From Gammaproteobacteria bacterium (GTDB lineage: Bacteria > Pseudomonadota > Gammaproteobacteria > GCA-001735895), in NCBI GenBank assembly GCA_014382695.1, contig JACNJF010000035.1, positions 1 to 42,457 on the forward strand: DNA of 42,457 nt. Reading direction: 5' to 3'. The notes under the pieces were generated by a model. It was not told the DNA's origin, searched no databases, and was given only the letters and a program-made list of their open reading frames with translations. Shown here piece by piece: positions 16,635 to 23,894 of this stretch; the stretch's first letter is position 1; every line of letters begins with the position of its first letter. The position numbers and the translations under genes were made by a program.

Positions 16635-17203
16635 GACACGGCTTTCCAGGAACAGCGCCAGAGCTGATCCAGATAATGGCCGGGGGGGTGTTGTAGAATC
16701 CCGTCCAGATGCGACGTGATCAGCCGTATGGCAGGGCCGAACAGGCAGCTGGAGGCAACCACAACATCCTGCTCGACGATTTCTCCGCGTTGTATCCCGG
16801 TTTCGACCATGCTGCGCATCATGTTAAAGGGTTCTGAAGAGCACACTGGGCGCTCCAGCGGAAGAAATTCGCGATGTTTGGTATACAGCATAAAGCTCAT
16901 GCTGTCGGGCTCCTGTTCGGCAAGCTGTAACAGCAGCGCTATCACCGCCCGGCAACGGTCATGCGCCGATTCATGGCGATTGATAATAGCCTCGAATTCG
17001 CTACACATCCGGGCAACCGTGGTTTGATAGAGCGCGCTTGCGACACCTTCCTTATCCTTGAAGTAGTGATACACCGAGCCGGTACTCACGGCTGATTCGT
17101 GAGTGATGTCGCGCATCGAGGTGCTGAAATAACCTTTTGCGGTAAACAGCCTGAGAGCGGCTGCTAGCACTTTATCGCGTGTGGTGAGGTTGCTGTTAGT
17201 CAT
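16631..17203 (-). CDS. TetR-family transcriptional repressor
   Basis: 190 residues from the ATG at 17203; the track starts at a TTG at 17239, which is unlikely because the palindromic operator lies between them. The N-terminal helix-turn-helix (about 8-55) reads TTRDKVLAAALRLFTAKGYFSTSMRDIT...GSVYHYFKDKEG, a clear TetR signature. The C-terminal ligand domain has several cysteines (PVCSSEP, ASSCLFG), which in NemR-like relatives sense electrophiles or oxidants; that role here is a guess. It is first gene of the operon with the Cys-rich and DsrE-like genes, so it probably represses its own operon. Confidence 0.88.
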   Translation of the reverse strand: MTNSNLTTRDKVLAAALRLFTAKGYFSTSMRDITHESAVSTGSVYHYFKDKEGVASALYQTTVARMCSEFEAIINRHESAHDRCRAVIALLLQLAEQEPDSMSFMLYTKHREFLPLERPVCSSEPFNMMRSMVETGIQRGEIVEQDVVVASSCLFGPAIRLITSHLDGILQHPPGHYLDQLWRCSWKAVS

Positions 17204-17219
17204 GTTCTGGATATTAGAA

Positions 17220-17229
17220 CGAACGTTCG
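17220..17229. promoter_or_regulatory. Palindromic TetR operator CGAACGTTCG
   Basis: Perfect 10-bp palindrome 17 bases upstream of the tetR ATG, embedded in a longer imperfect AGAACGAACGTTCGAT sequence. Position and form fit an autoregulatory TetR operator overlapping the promoter or leader. Confidence 0.65.
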
Positions 17230-17431
17230 ATTTAGTCAACTGTTGGAGTGATCAACCGGGCTCGTGGTTTAAAAATATGATGTCCGAGAGTTAAAATATG
17301 TCATCTAGCAAGGTAAAATTTAGCGCACCAGCTATGGGCGCGCGTTATTTGTACATGGCTCTGAGAGTAGAATGGTGTAGTATTTGAAGAATATGATATG
17401 AAGGGCAAATTGCTCTGTTAATCAACCAGGA

Positions 17432-17457
17432 AGCTCTGAAATACTCAGGGCTTTTTT
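17432..17457 (+). terminator. Terminator-like hairpin directly upstream of the ParA-like gene
   Basis: AGCTCTGA / TCAGGGCT stem (one G-U pair, five-base loop) followed by six T. It ends 18 bases before the next start. No rightward gene precedes it because tetR runs the other way, so it would end a short leader or small RNA transcript. Confidence 0.65.
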
Positions 17458-17475
17458 CTATTTGTGGAGTAAAAA

Positions 17476-18186
17476 ATGGGTAGAGTACATTTCATCGGTG
17501 GTGAAAAAGGCGGCGTTGGAAAATCCTTAACGTCCCGGTTGCTGGCACAGTATCTGATCGATCATGCCAGTCCTTTTGCAGGGTTTGACCTGGATCAGTC
17601 ACATGCCACCTTTTCACGTTTTTACGATGAATACACCGGGCAGCTGGTGGTGGATGACTTTTCCAGTCTGGACAGAATTCTGGAGTTCGCCGATCAAAAC
17701 CCGCAGCACGATATCATCGTTGACCTGGCCGCGCAGACTTCCCAGCGCCTGAACAAGTGGATCGACGATAGCGATGTAATGGGTGCTTTTGCTGAACTGG
17801 GTTATCAGGTTTTTCTGTGGCACGTGATGGATGATGGGCGGGATTCGATTAATCTGCTGGAAAAATTGCTTAACAGCTACACGCAATCGAGCCTGCGCTT
17901 TGTGGTGGTAGAAAACCTCGGGCGCGGTGATAATTTTGAAGGCTTTCTGCGCTCGCAAACCTTTCGTAAGGCGCAGTCACGGAATGCCGATTTTGTCACC
18001 CTGGATAAACTCGAAACCCGGCTTACACAAAAGATCGATTTTAATAACTTAAGTTTCTGGGCGGCCGCCAATGACCGTCAGCTGATTGGCTTTGTCGAAA
18101 GAAAACGCATGAAAGTCTGGCTCGATAATAACTATCAGCAGTTAGATGCCTTCCTCGCCGCACCGGCTAAAGTCACTGCTAAGTGA
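17476..18186 (+). CDS. Orphan ParA/MinD-like ATPase
   Basis: 236 residues with a deviant Walker A motif GGEKGGVGKS (signature Lys11, P-loop Lys16) and the following FDLDQS, where the ParA family has its switch Asp. Downstream segments (DIIVDLAAQT) correspond to Walker B. The C-terminal half does not look like plasmid ParA and there is no ParB partner or parS-like repeats nearby. Proteins of this type are often annotated as mobilisation or nucleotide-binding proteins; the cargo positioned or regulated is unknown. TGGAG precedes the start and a terminator-like hairpin lies just before it. Confidence 0.82.
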   Translation: MGRVHFIGGEKGGVGKSLTSRLLAQYLIDHASPFAGFDLDQSHATFSRFYDEYTGQLVVDDFSSLDRILEFADQNPQHDIIVDLAAQTSQRLNKWIDDSDVMGAFAELGYQVFLWHVMDDGRDSINLLEKLLNSYTQSSLRFVVVENLGRGDNFEGFLRSQTFRKAQSRNADFVTLDKLETRLTQKIDFNNLSFWAAANDRQLIGFVERKRMKVWLDNNYQQLDAFLAAPAKVTAK

Positions 18187-18191
18187 TCAGG

Positions 18192-18264
18192 CCGCTCAGC
18201 GGGATTTTTAACGGCTAAGGTAATCTGCAGCGCGTTGTGTGATTCACCCGCACCACGCGCTGCA
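18192..18264. terminator. Hairpins between convergent ParA-like and lipase genes
   Basis: A short CCGC-TCA-GCGG hairpin followed by ATTTTT (18192-18208) could end the ParA-like transcript. Beyond it TGCAGCGCGT (18226-18235) and ACGCGCTGCA (18255-18264) form a perfect 10-bp inverted repeat with no T-run. Confidence 0.5.
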
Positions 18265-18286
18265 ATCCGTCGCGTTAACCCTGGTT

Positions 18287-19162
18287 TTACTGGGCACCAA
18301 ATAGATTGAACAGATTAAGACTGTTTTTGTAGGGTACCTCGGTATTTGTACGCTTCTTTTTGTTAAGTAGCTCCAGATAAAACGACATTTTATGTTGCTG
18401 CAGGTTTTCCTCGGTGGGGCGCTGCTGGGTAAATCGGGTTGCGCGTAGCATGCTGTTTACACCTTCCAGCACTGAGTAGCGGGTATCGCTCTGGAGCAGA
18501 ATTTCCTTTCCACTGTGCCAGTAGATATCCAGATTATTAATATCCAGAGGATCAAAAGGCGGCACCAGTGGAACCACATCCAGTGGTGTCACCACCCGTA
18601 ACACGTTCAAGTGCTGATACTTACTGGCGCCAGCGATATTGGTGACCTTGGGCTGGCCAAAGGTAATCACCTGTCCAACCCTGAAGTGGTCGGCATCCAG
18701 GTACATCGCCAGCACCAGTGCCACCGCCCCGCCCAGACTATGCCCGGTAGTATTGATAACATAATCCTTTTTAAGCCGAGGTTTGATCTCGCTATAGATC
18801 TGTGCGCTTGCCGCTGAAAAGCCGCTGTGCAGGCGTATCCCGGTGTGCTGATCCTGGGTTAGTTTGAGCGACAGATCGACCATTGTATTTTCGGCATTCG
18901 AAGTCCCGCGAACCGAGATTAGCTGGGTTTTCGTCACATCGTTGGTGGCAATAAAATAACTCAGTTGAATTTCCGCAAGTGTATGAAATTGGGTGAGTTG
19001 GTATTGGCTGGACTGGACGAATCGATTGATATCGGCTTCCGGCAGATAAGCCGCATCGGCAAACTCGGCATACTCGATCAGTGTTGGAAAGTTAATCGAT
19101 TCTACGGGTTCAGTCGCATACAGGGCAGGCGTTAACAGTAAAAGTAACAGGGCAATTTTCAT
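18287..19162 (-). CDS. Exported class 3 lipase
   Basis: 291 residues with a signal peptide ending LYATEP. It has an alpha/beta-hydrolase fold of the fungal-type lipase 3 family: oxyanion region ISVRGTSNAEN, nucleophile elbow TGHSLGGA with Ser142, QVITFGQPKVTN, catalytic Asp in VTPLDVVPLVPP and a likely catalytic His in IYWHSGKE. It should hydrolyse acylglycerols or phospholipids in the periplasm or outside the cell. Monocistronic; no lipase foldase is beside it, as expected for this class. Confidence 0.9.
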   Translation of the reverse strand: MKIALLLLLLTPALYATEPVESINFPTLIEYAEFADAAYLPEADINRFVQSSQYQLTQFHTLAEIQLSYFIATNDVTKTQLISVRGTSNAENTMVDLSLKLTQDQHTGIRLHSGFSAASAQIYSEIKPRLKKDYVINTTGHSLGGAVALVLAMYLDADHFRVGQVITFGQPKVTNIAGASKYQHLNVLRVVTPLDVVPLVPPFDPLDINNLDIYWHSGKEILLQSDTRYSVLEGVNSMLRATRFTQQRPTEENLQQHKMSFYLELLNKKKRTNTEVPYKNSLNLFNLFGAQ

Positions 19163-19321
19163 ACAGGATCAATGGCTTCCGGGTGAATAATTTGTGTTCG
19201 AATTGAGTGTGTTAGACGTCTACGCGCTAACAAAATAGGTTCTTAACAGCTAAGACCCGAAAAGAGGCTAACAGGTTCTTGTTATTTTCGCAGTGAGTGA
19301 ATATTTTCGGTGTTTGCTGGC

Positions 19322-19945
19322 TTAAACAGTGGCTTGTTTGCGTAGTTGCCATCCCGGGGTCAGCTGAGTCGATACCGCCTGCATAAATAGCTCGGCCCCA
19401 ATTTCTGCCGCCATGGTTTCGACGAGTTGCTTTGGAGCTGGTCCGGATGCGGTTAGTGGCTGCTGTAATACGATATCTCCCTGATCAAAATACTCATTCA
19501 ACAGATGCAGACTAACACCAAACCGATGATCTTCCAGTAACATTTGTTGAGTAATCGGGTCAGGGCCGCGATAAGCCGGCAGTAATGATGGATGCAGATT
19601 GAGGGCGGCAATCGATACCGCCTGGATCACATCATTTGAAAGTAACCAGGGCCAGCAGGCCACCAGCAGATAATCGGCCTGCTGCTGCAGTATCAGGGCA
19701 GCGAGTGTGTGAGAAGATGGGCTATAAAGCGGGATGTTATTGTTATCCAGCAATTGTTTTAACACGCTTTCTGGTTGTTGTATTTCAATCTGCGCGATGG
19801 ACAGCGGTGGTGTGTCGGATACTGGACTGGTGCCGGATTGAATATAACAGAGAGGGATAAAGCTCTGCCCGATTAAGCGCTGCAGGACCTGTAAGGTGAA
19901 GTTACCGCCAGTGCCGAGTAACACAAAGCGGCTGGCTTCAGTCAT
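19322..19945 (-). CDS. Minimal formyltransferase-like protein
   Basis: 207 residues from the ATG at 19945; the upstream extension in the track is antisense-like read-through over def. It is the Rossmann-type formyltransferase domain only: [10 protein letters not shown] at the start, catalytic Asn117 and His119 in [17 protein letters not shown], and Asp157 in FDQGDIVL. Methionyl-tRNA formyltransferase is about 315 residues with a C-terminal OB-fold that is missing here, so the acceptor may differ. The start overlaps the end of the deformylase gene by 8 bp, giving a def-formyltransferase couple. Confidence 0.8.
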   Translation of the reverse strand: MTEASRFVLLGTGGNFTLQVLQRLIGQSFIPLCYIQSGTSPVSDTPPLSIAQIEIQQPESVLKQLLDNNNIPLYSPSSHTLAALILQQQADYLLVACWPWLLSNDVIQAVSIAALNLHPSLLPAYRGPDPITQQMLLEDHRFGVSLHLLNEYFDQGDIVLQQPLTASGPAPKQLVETMAAEIGAELFMQAVSTQLTPGWQLRKQATV

Positions 19946-20483
19946 CACAGGGCTGGGCGCAAAGCAGGCCGCTGCTTTCCAGTTCTTCGCGAAAGCCAAA
20001 GCTCTGCATGTCGCGAATGCGCTGTGGATACAGGATGCCATCCAGGTGATCACATTCATGCTGAACAACGCGCGCATGGAAGTCACTCACTTCGCGCTCG
20101 AAGCGAACGCCAGTCTGATCGAAGCCGCTATAGCGGATGTGCTGATAACGTGGTACAAGTGCGCGCATGCCGGGAACACTCAGGCAGCCTTCCCACTGTT
20201 CCTGCAAGCTATCGCTTAGCACCTCGATGTGAGGATTAATCAGTACCGTGAGGGGGATGTCGGAGGCATCGGGGTAACGTGGATTTTCGTCAAAGCCAAA
20301 AATAACAACGCGTTGCAATACGCCAATCTGAGGTGCTGCCAGCCCGGCACCATTTTGCGCACGCATGGTATCGAACATATCATCCAGCAGTTGATCGAGT
20401 TCTGCGTTATTGAAATGAGTTACCACCCTGGATGGCTGCAGTAAACCAGGGTTACCCATGCGTAATACGGATCGAATGGTCAT
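19938..20483 (-). CDS. def: Peptide deformylase
   Basis: 181 residues with all three family motifs: [10 protein letters not shown] (about 45-54), EGCLSVPG with metal ligand Cys100, and QHECDHLDG with metal ligands His142 and His146 and catalytic Glu143. It removes the formyl group from new N-termini. The C-terminus ([12 protein letters not shown]) is unlike the main housekeeping Def and it pairs with a shortened formyltransferase-like gene rather than full fmt. It could therefore be a second deformylase or part of a specialised formylation/deformylation couple. Confidence 0.93.
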   Translation of the reverse strand: MTIRSVLRMGNPGLLQPSRVVTHFNNAELDQLLDDMFDTMRAQNGAGLAAPQIGVLQRVVIFGFDENPRYPDASDIPLTVLINPHIEVLSDSLQEQWEGCLSVPGMRALVPRYQHIRYSGFDQTGVRFEREVSDFHARVVQHECDHLDGILYPQRIRDMQSFGFREELESSGLLCAQPCDD

Positions 20484-20646
20484 ACTATTAGAGGTCTGAA
20501 AGGGATTAAGCTGGCAATTTTATCAATTAATCAGCGTCTGATGTAACTTATTCAGGCATCATCGGCCCGGCTTAAAAGTCAGACTTAAATCTTTCGATAG
20601 ATTTTTCAATTACATAAAACTGGATTTCAAGCTAAACAGGATCAGC

Positions 20647-20652
20647 TATAAT
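20647..20652 (+). promoter_or_regulatory. -10 element upstream of the hemerythrin gene
   Basis: A perfect TATAAT 24 bases before the hemerythrin ATG; a -35 element is poor (TTTCAA at 20625). A 6-bp inverted repeat AAATCT / AGATTT lies at 20587-20604, where an activator could bind. Confidence 0.45.
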
Positions 20653-20676
20653 AACAGTATAAATTTAGGGGTTAAG

Positions 20677-21042
20677 ATGATAAAAACCAGTGAACTAATC
20701 TGGCAGGATACCCAGCATCAGGTATTACTTAAAATGATCGATGAGATCAATGCCAAGGAGCTTGATGCAAGTGTATTCCGTCGCCTGTGTGAATATGCTG
20801 AAATGCATTTTGTGATGGAAGAGGAATACATGCAGCAGTTGAATTATCCGTTCATCGATGAGCATATTCTGGCACATGATAAATTCCGCGCTGAGTTGAA
20901 ATGTATGAGGCTTGAGCATCATAGCTACGATGAAATATTCCGTATTGCGTTATCCGAGTTTTTAAGTGAATGGCTAAAAGGGCATATTTTTGGTATCGAC
21001 AAGCAACTGGAAGACTTCATTCTGAAATCGAATTTTAAGTGA
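20677..21042 (+). CDS. Bacteriohemerythrin
   Basis: 121 residues forming a single four-helix hemerythrin domain. The di-iron ligands are visible: His14, His44 and Glu48 (MHFVMEEE), His63 and His67 (DEHILAHD), His103 and Asp108 (GHIFGID). All seven are present, so it should bind oxygen reversibly in the cytoplasm, for oxygen storage, delivery or sensing. It lacks a fused signalling domain. AGGGGT precedes the start. Confidence 0.92.
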   Translation: MIKTSELIWQDTQHQVLLKMIDEINAKELDASVFRRLCEYAEMHFVMEEEYMQQLNYPFIDEHILAHDKFRAELKCMRLEHHSYDEIFRIALSEFLSEWLKGHIFGIDKQLEDFILKSNFK

Positions 21043-21103
21043 ATAACGCTACGCTAAAATATAACGGGCAGTTTCATACGCTCAATATGGGCTTAGCGAG
21101 CTC

Positions 21104-21991
21104 ATGCCCCGTCAACAGCTTCAGGGCCTGATCGCGGGCTTTCTGGCCTATGCCATGTGGGGACTGTTTCCACTTTTTTTCAATCTATTACGTGATGTGC
21201 CATCCATCGAGGTGTTGCTACATCGCGTCATCTGGTCGTTTGTTTTTGTTGGTCTGATCATTCTCGGGCTGGGGCAAAAATCACGATTCCTGCAGGTGTT
21301 TAACCATCGTGCGTTGCTACTGGGATTGTTGATGACGTCGTTGCTGGTCAGTTTTAACTGGCTGGTGTATATCTGGACGGTTGCCCAGGGGCGTGTACTG
21401 GAAGCCAGCCTGGGTTATTTTTTAACCCCGCTGGTGAGTGTTTTTCTGGCCAGAGTTTTTCTGCGGGAAGCGCTCGACCCGGTGCGCTGGTTAGCCATCT
21501 TACTGGCCGCTGGCGGGATTCTCTGGCTGGTTGTAAACCTCGGGACCTTTCCATGGGTTTCATTGTCTCTGGCGCTCAGCTTTGGTCTATATGGCTTACT
21601 GCGCAAACAGCTGGAGGTTGATCCCTTGACCGGGCTCGCTGTTGAAACCGTACTACTATTACCGATAGCACTCGCTTATGCGTTCTATCTTGGCTATAAC
21701 GAAGCGGGTCATTTTATCAGTGCCGGCCGTTCTGTGAGTCTGTTATTAATGGCTTGCGGAGTGGTCACGGCGGTGCCGCTACTATTTTTTGCGGCAGCAG
21801 CTAAAAAACTGAGCCTGAGTGCCATCGGCTTCATGATGTACATCAATCCCAGTCTGCAGTTTGTGGTGGCAATCTATCTGCTGGATGAAGCTTTTAAGCG
21901 GGATCAGCTGGTGGGGTTTGTATTTATCTGGGCCGCACTGATGGTCTTTACGGTCGGCTCGATTCGGCTGGAGCTGAAGCACAGTCCATAG
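21104..21991 (+). CDS. rarD: EamA-family transporter RarD
   Basis: 295 residues, ten predicted transmembrane helices. The N-terminus GLIAGFLAYAMWGLFPLFFNLL and HRVIWSFVFV, and the C-terminal GFMMYINPSLQFVVAIYLLDE, are typical of RarD, a member of the drug/metabolite transporter superfamily with uncertain substrate. It follows the hemerythrin gene by 61 bp on the same strand and could be cotranscribed. It is convergent with the double thioredoxin gene, 20 bp away. Confidence 0.92.
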   Translation: MPRQQLQGLIAGFLAYAMWGLFPLFFNLLRDVPSIEVLLHRVIWSFVFVGLIILGLGQKSRFLQVFNHRALLLGLLMTSLLVSFNWLVYIWTVAQGRVLEASLGYFLTPLVSVFLARVFLREALDPVRWLAILLAAGGILWLVVNLGTFPWVSLSLALSFGLYGLLRKQLEVDPLTGLAVETVLLLPIALAYAFYLGYNEAGHFISAGRSVSLLLMACGVVTAVPLLFFAAAAKKLSLSAIGFMMYINPSLQFVVAIYLLDEAFKRDQLVGFVFIWAALMVFTVGSIRLELKHSP

Positions 21992-22011
21992 CACTAAAAA
22001 CAGTCAGGCGG

Positions 22012-23064
22012 TTAGCGCTCAATGTCGGTGTAGCGTCTCCAGTGCTGGAAGGTTTCAAAGTTTTTATAGCCATTGGAGAGTATAAAACTGAGCATGCTGC
22101 GCATGCGGTAGAGCTTGACGACGGAATCGATGCGCAGTATTTCATTGCCGCGCTCATCAAAAAACACGGTCGTTGGCATATAGTGGATGCCCAGTTGACT
22201 GGCCCATTGCTGGGCGCTCAATTTTTCTCCGCGTGGAGTGATCACCGGAGTATCCGACCACGAGTCGAGCTGACGCAATTCGAAACCCTCCAGCAGTTTG
22301 CGGGTCTTTTCATTATTCAACGGTTCGGAATGCAGCTGATCGCAGGCATGGCAATGGCGCTGCTCGAACAGTACCGCCAGTGGCTTATAAGCGACGGCGG
22401 CCCTTCGATCCAGAATGATCGGGCCTTTGCTCATCAGATCATGTTCATTCAGATCATCATCGGCAAACCTGGGCGGCGGGTCTGCGCGCTCAAGGTACTC
22501 ACGAAAGGTTTCGGTTTTGTAAAAATCTTCCACGATATACTTCATTACCGCCTGGAATCGATACGGGGTGTAGTAACCACGCATCTTGAAGGCGGTATTG
22601 CCGGCTTCATCGAAAAATATCAGCGAAGGGGTGAAGTTGGTATTTTCACGAATCGCCAGTTCGCGTTCGGTAAGTTCGGTGCCATCCAGCAGGGTAACGA
22701 CGCGACTGCCCCAGATGTCGAGCGAAATAATCTCGTAATTTTCACGCACATACTGAACGATGTCCGGCTTGGTGAAGTTGATTTCCATCAGTGCCTTGCA
22801 GTAGGCACAGTTTTTCTGACCAAAATAAATCGCTATTCCCTGTTTGCCATCCTTCAGCGCTTCCTGAAGATCATCACGCAAATCCAGAAATGACTCCTTG
22901 AACCAGTCCGGGTGTTCAATTTCACGTGTGAGCGGAGCGTCATTAAAGCCGAGTTGAAAGGCATCCTCGAAGCTGCTCTGGACTTCCGCCAGCAGGCTGC
23001 TATTAGTGCCGGCAACACATAGCAGTAAGGTCAAAAACAGGGATTTCCAGCGATTGGATGACAT
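22012..23064 (-). CDS. Periplasmic double-thioredoxin protein, SoxW-like
   Basis: 350 residues with a signal peptide (1-26). Two thioredoxin-like domains follow in tandem: one with FGQKNCAYC (Cys86, Cys89) and cis-Pro loop FTPSLIFF, the second with FEQRHCHAC (Cys238, Cys241) and MPTTVFF. Each domain resembles the thioredoxin_2/SoxW type. Two active sites in one chain suggest an internal disulfide relay or two substrates. No sox genes are nearby, so the SoxW name only describes similarity. Confidence 0.85.
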   Translation of the reverse strand: MSSNRWKSLFLTLLLCVAGTNSSLLAEVQSSFEDAFQLGFNDAPLTREIEHPDWFKESFLDLRDDLQEALKDGKQGIAIYFGQKNCAYCKALMEINFTKPDIVQYVRENYEIISLDIWGSRVVTLLDGTELTERELAIRENTNFTPSLIFFDEAGNTAFKMRGYYTPYRFQAVMKYIVEDFYKTETFREYLERADPPPRFADDDLNEHDLMSKGPIILDRRAAVAYKPLAVLFEQRHCHACDQLHSEPLNNEKTRKLLEGFELRQLDSWSDTPVITPRGEKLSAQQWASQLGIHYMPTTVFFDERGNEILRIDSVVKLYRMRSMLSFILSNGYKNFETFQHWRRYTDIER

Positions 23065-23173
23065 AGCTACAGCTTAGTTTAAATTATGTCTGGAATCATG
23101 CCTCAAGCCTCAGGCCGAGTCTATAGTCCAGATGAATTGGCGGTTGTGCTTTTCCAGGCGAAAAATAAAAAGC

Positions 23174-23593
23174 CTATTGCACCAGAAAATTAGTGAAAAG
23201 AACTTCCTCTATATCCTTGTTGGCGGTCATGTTTTCGATCATTTCTCGTATCTGAGCGGTGGCCAGCTGACGCACTTCTTCGCGTTTGGCCGTAGTTTTC
23301 ATATCGATAGATTTCTGTTCGCTGAGTAGTACGATCAGTTGATGGCGGATCGCCGGGATATGTTTTTTAACGATCTCTTTGGCATCATCACTATTCACCA
23401 GCACATCCGCTTTCAACTGCAGGAAGGTGAGTCTTTTACTGTCGGTAGAGAGATTTAGCACCATCGGGTCGCCCAGAGAGACGTAGCTGGGTTTGGCTTT
23501 TATGGTAGCCTCTTCTTCGGCGGCCACACTGAGCGGGCTGAACAGGATCAGCAGCAGGCTGATGATAAATATCTCAATACTTTTAATATGCAT
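23174..23593 (-). CDS. FliL-like single-pass membrane protein
   Basis: 139 residues from the ATG at 23593, preceded by GGA; the track start at 23611 lacks a ribosome site. A transmembrane or signal-anchor helix (about 5-22) is followed by a periplasmic domain typical of FliL: PSYVSLGDPMVLNLS, RLTFLQLKADV, HIPAIRHQLIVLLSEQ and a C-terminal VLFTNFLVQ. FliL normally sits around flagellar stators, but no flagellar genes are here. Stand-alone relatives exist; their job is unclear. Confidence 0.85.
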   Translation of the reverse strand: MHIKSIEIFIISLLLILFSPLSVAAEEEATIKAKPSYVSLGDPMVLNLSTDSKRLTFLQLKADVLVNSDDAKEIVKKHIPAIRHQLIVLLSEQKSIDMKTTAKREEVRQLATAQIREMIENMTANKDIEEVLFTNFLVQ

Positions 23594-23653
23594 GGTTTTT
23601 TCCAGATTCATTTGTACTATTATTATGGCCTATTTGGAGAGAATTACAGCCCT

Positions 23654-23884
23654 ATGACCCCACAGATTATTCAACAGCTCATCGAGCAATGCATGCCGGA
23701 AGCGCAGGTTACGGTGAGCGGCGCAGAAGGTAAATTTAGCGCTGAAGTGATCAGTCCACAGTTTGAAGGCTTGATGACCATTAAGCGCCATAAGCTGGTG
23801 TATGCCTGCGTCCATGCAGAAATTACGTCTGGTGCGCTGCACGCACTCACCATCGTTACCAAAACCCCTGCCGAAGCCGCCTGA
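23654..23884 (+). CDS. BolA-family protein, IbaG-like
   Basis: 76 residues from the ATG at 23654; the longer frame in the track runs back over the divergent fliL-like start. It shows the BolA fold order with VTVSGAEGKFSAEVIS, FEGLMTIKRHKLVYA and the conserved His in ALHALTIVTKTPAE. It is closer to IbaG/YrbA than to BolA. Such proteins pair with monothiol glutaredoxins in iron-sulfur handling and acid or envelope stress; in E. coli ibaG lies next to murA and the mla genes, which are not seen here. Confidence 0.88.
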   Translation: MTPQIIQQLIEQCMPEAQVTVSGAEGKFSAEVISPQFEGLMTIKRHKLVYACVHAEITSGALHALTIVTKTPAEAA

Positions 23885-23894
23885 AGGGTTGCGT

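Noticed and set aside
16682-16688. Run of seven G in the tetR coding region (another at 31865-31871)
   Set aside because: Possible slippage sites, but both frames are intact and seven bases is too short to claim phase variation.
17203-17239. N-terminal extension of the TetR gene from a TTG at 17239
   Set aside because: It would place the palindromic operator inside coding sequence and uses a rare start; the ATG at 17203 gives a normal TetR N-terminus.
17476-18186. ParA-like gene as a sign of an integrated plasmid or genomic island
   Set aside because: No ParB, replication, integrase, tRNA boundary or direct repeats are seen, and base composition is like the neighbours.
19237-19281. AGGTTCTT repeated twice between the lipase and formyltransferase genes
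   Set aside because: Only two short copies; not enough to call a repeat element or operator.
22042-22893. 283-residue plus-strand ORF opposite the double-thioredoxin gene
   Set aside because: Antisense shadow: the minus-strand protein has a signal peptide and two CxxC thioredoxin motifs, while this frame shows no family pattern.
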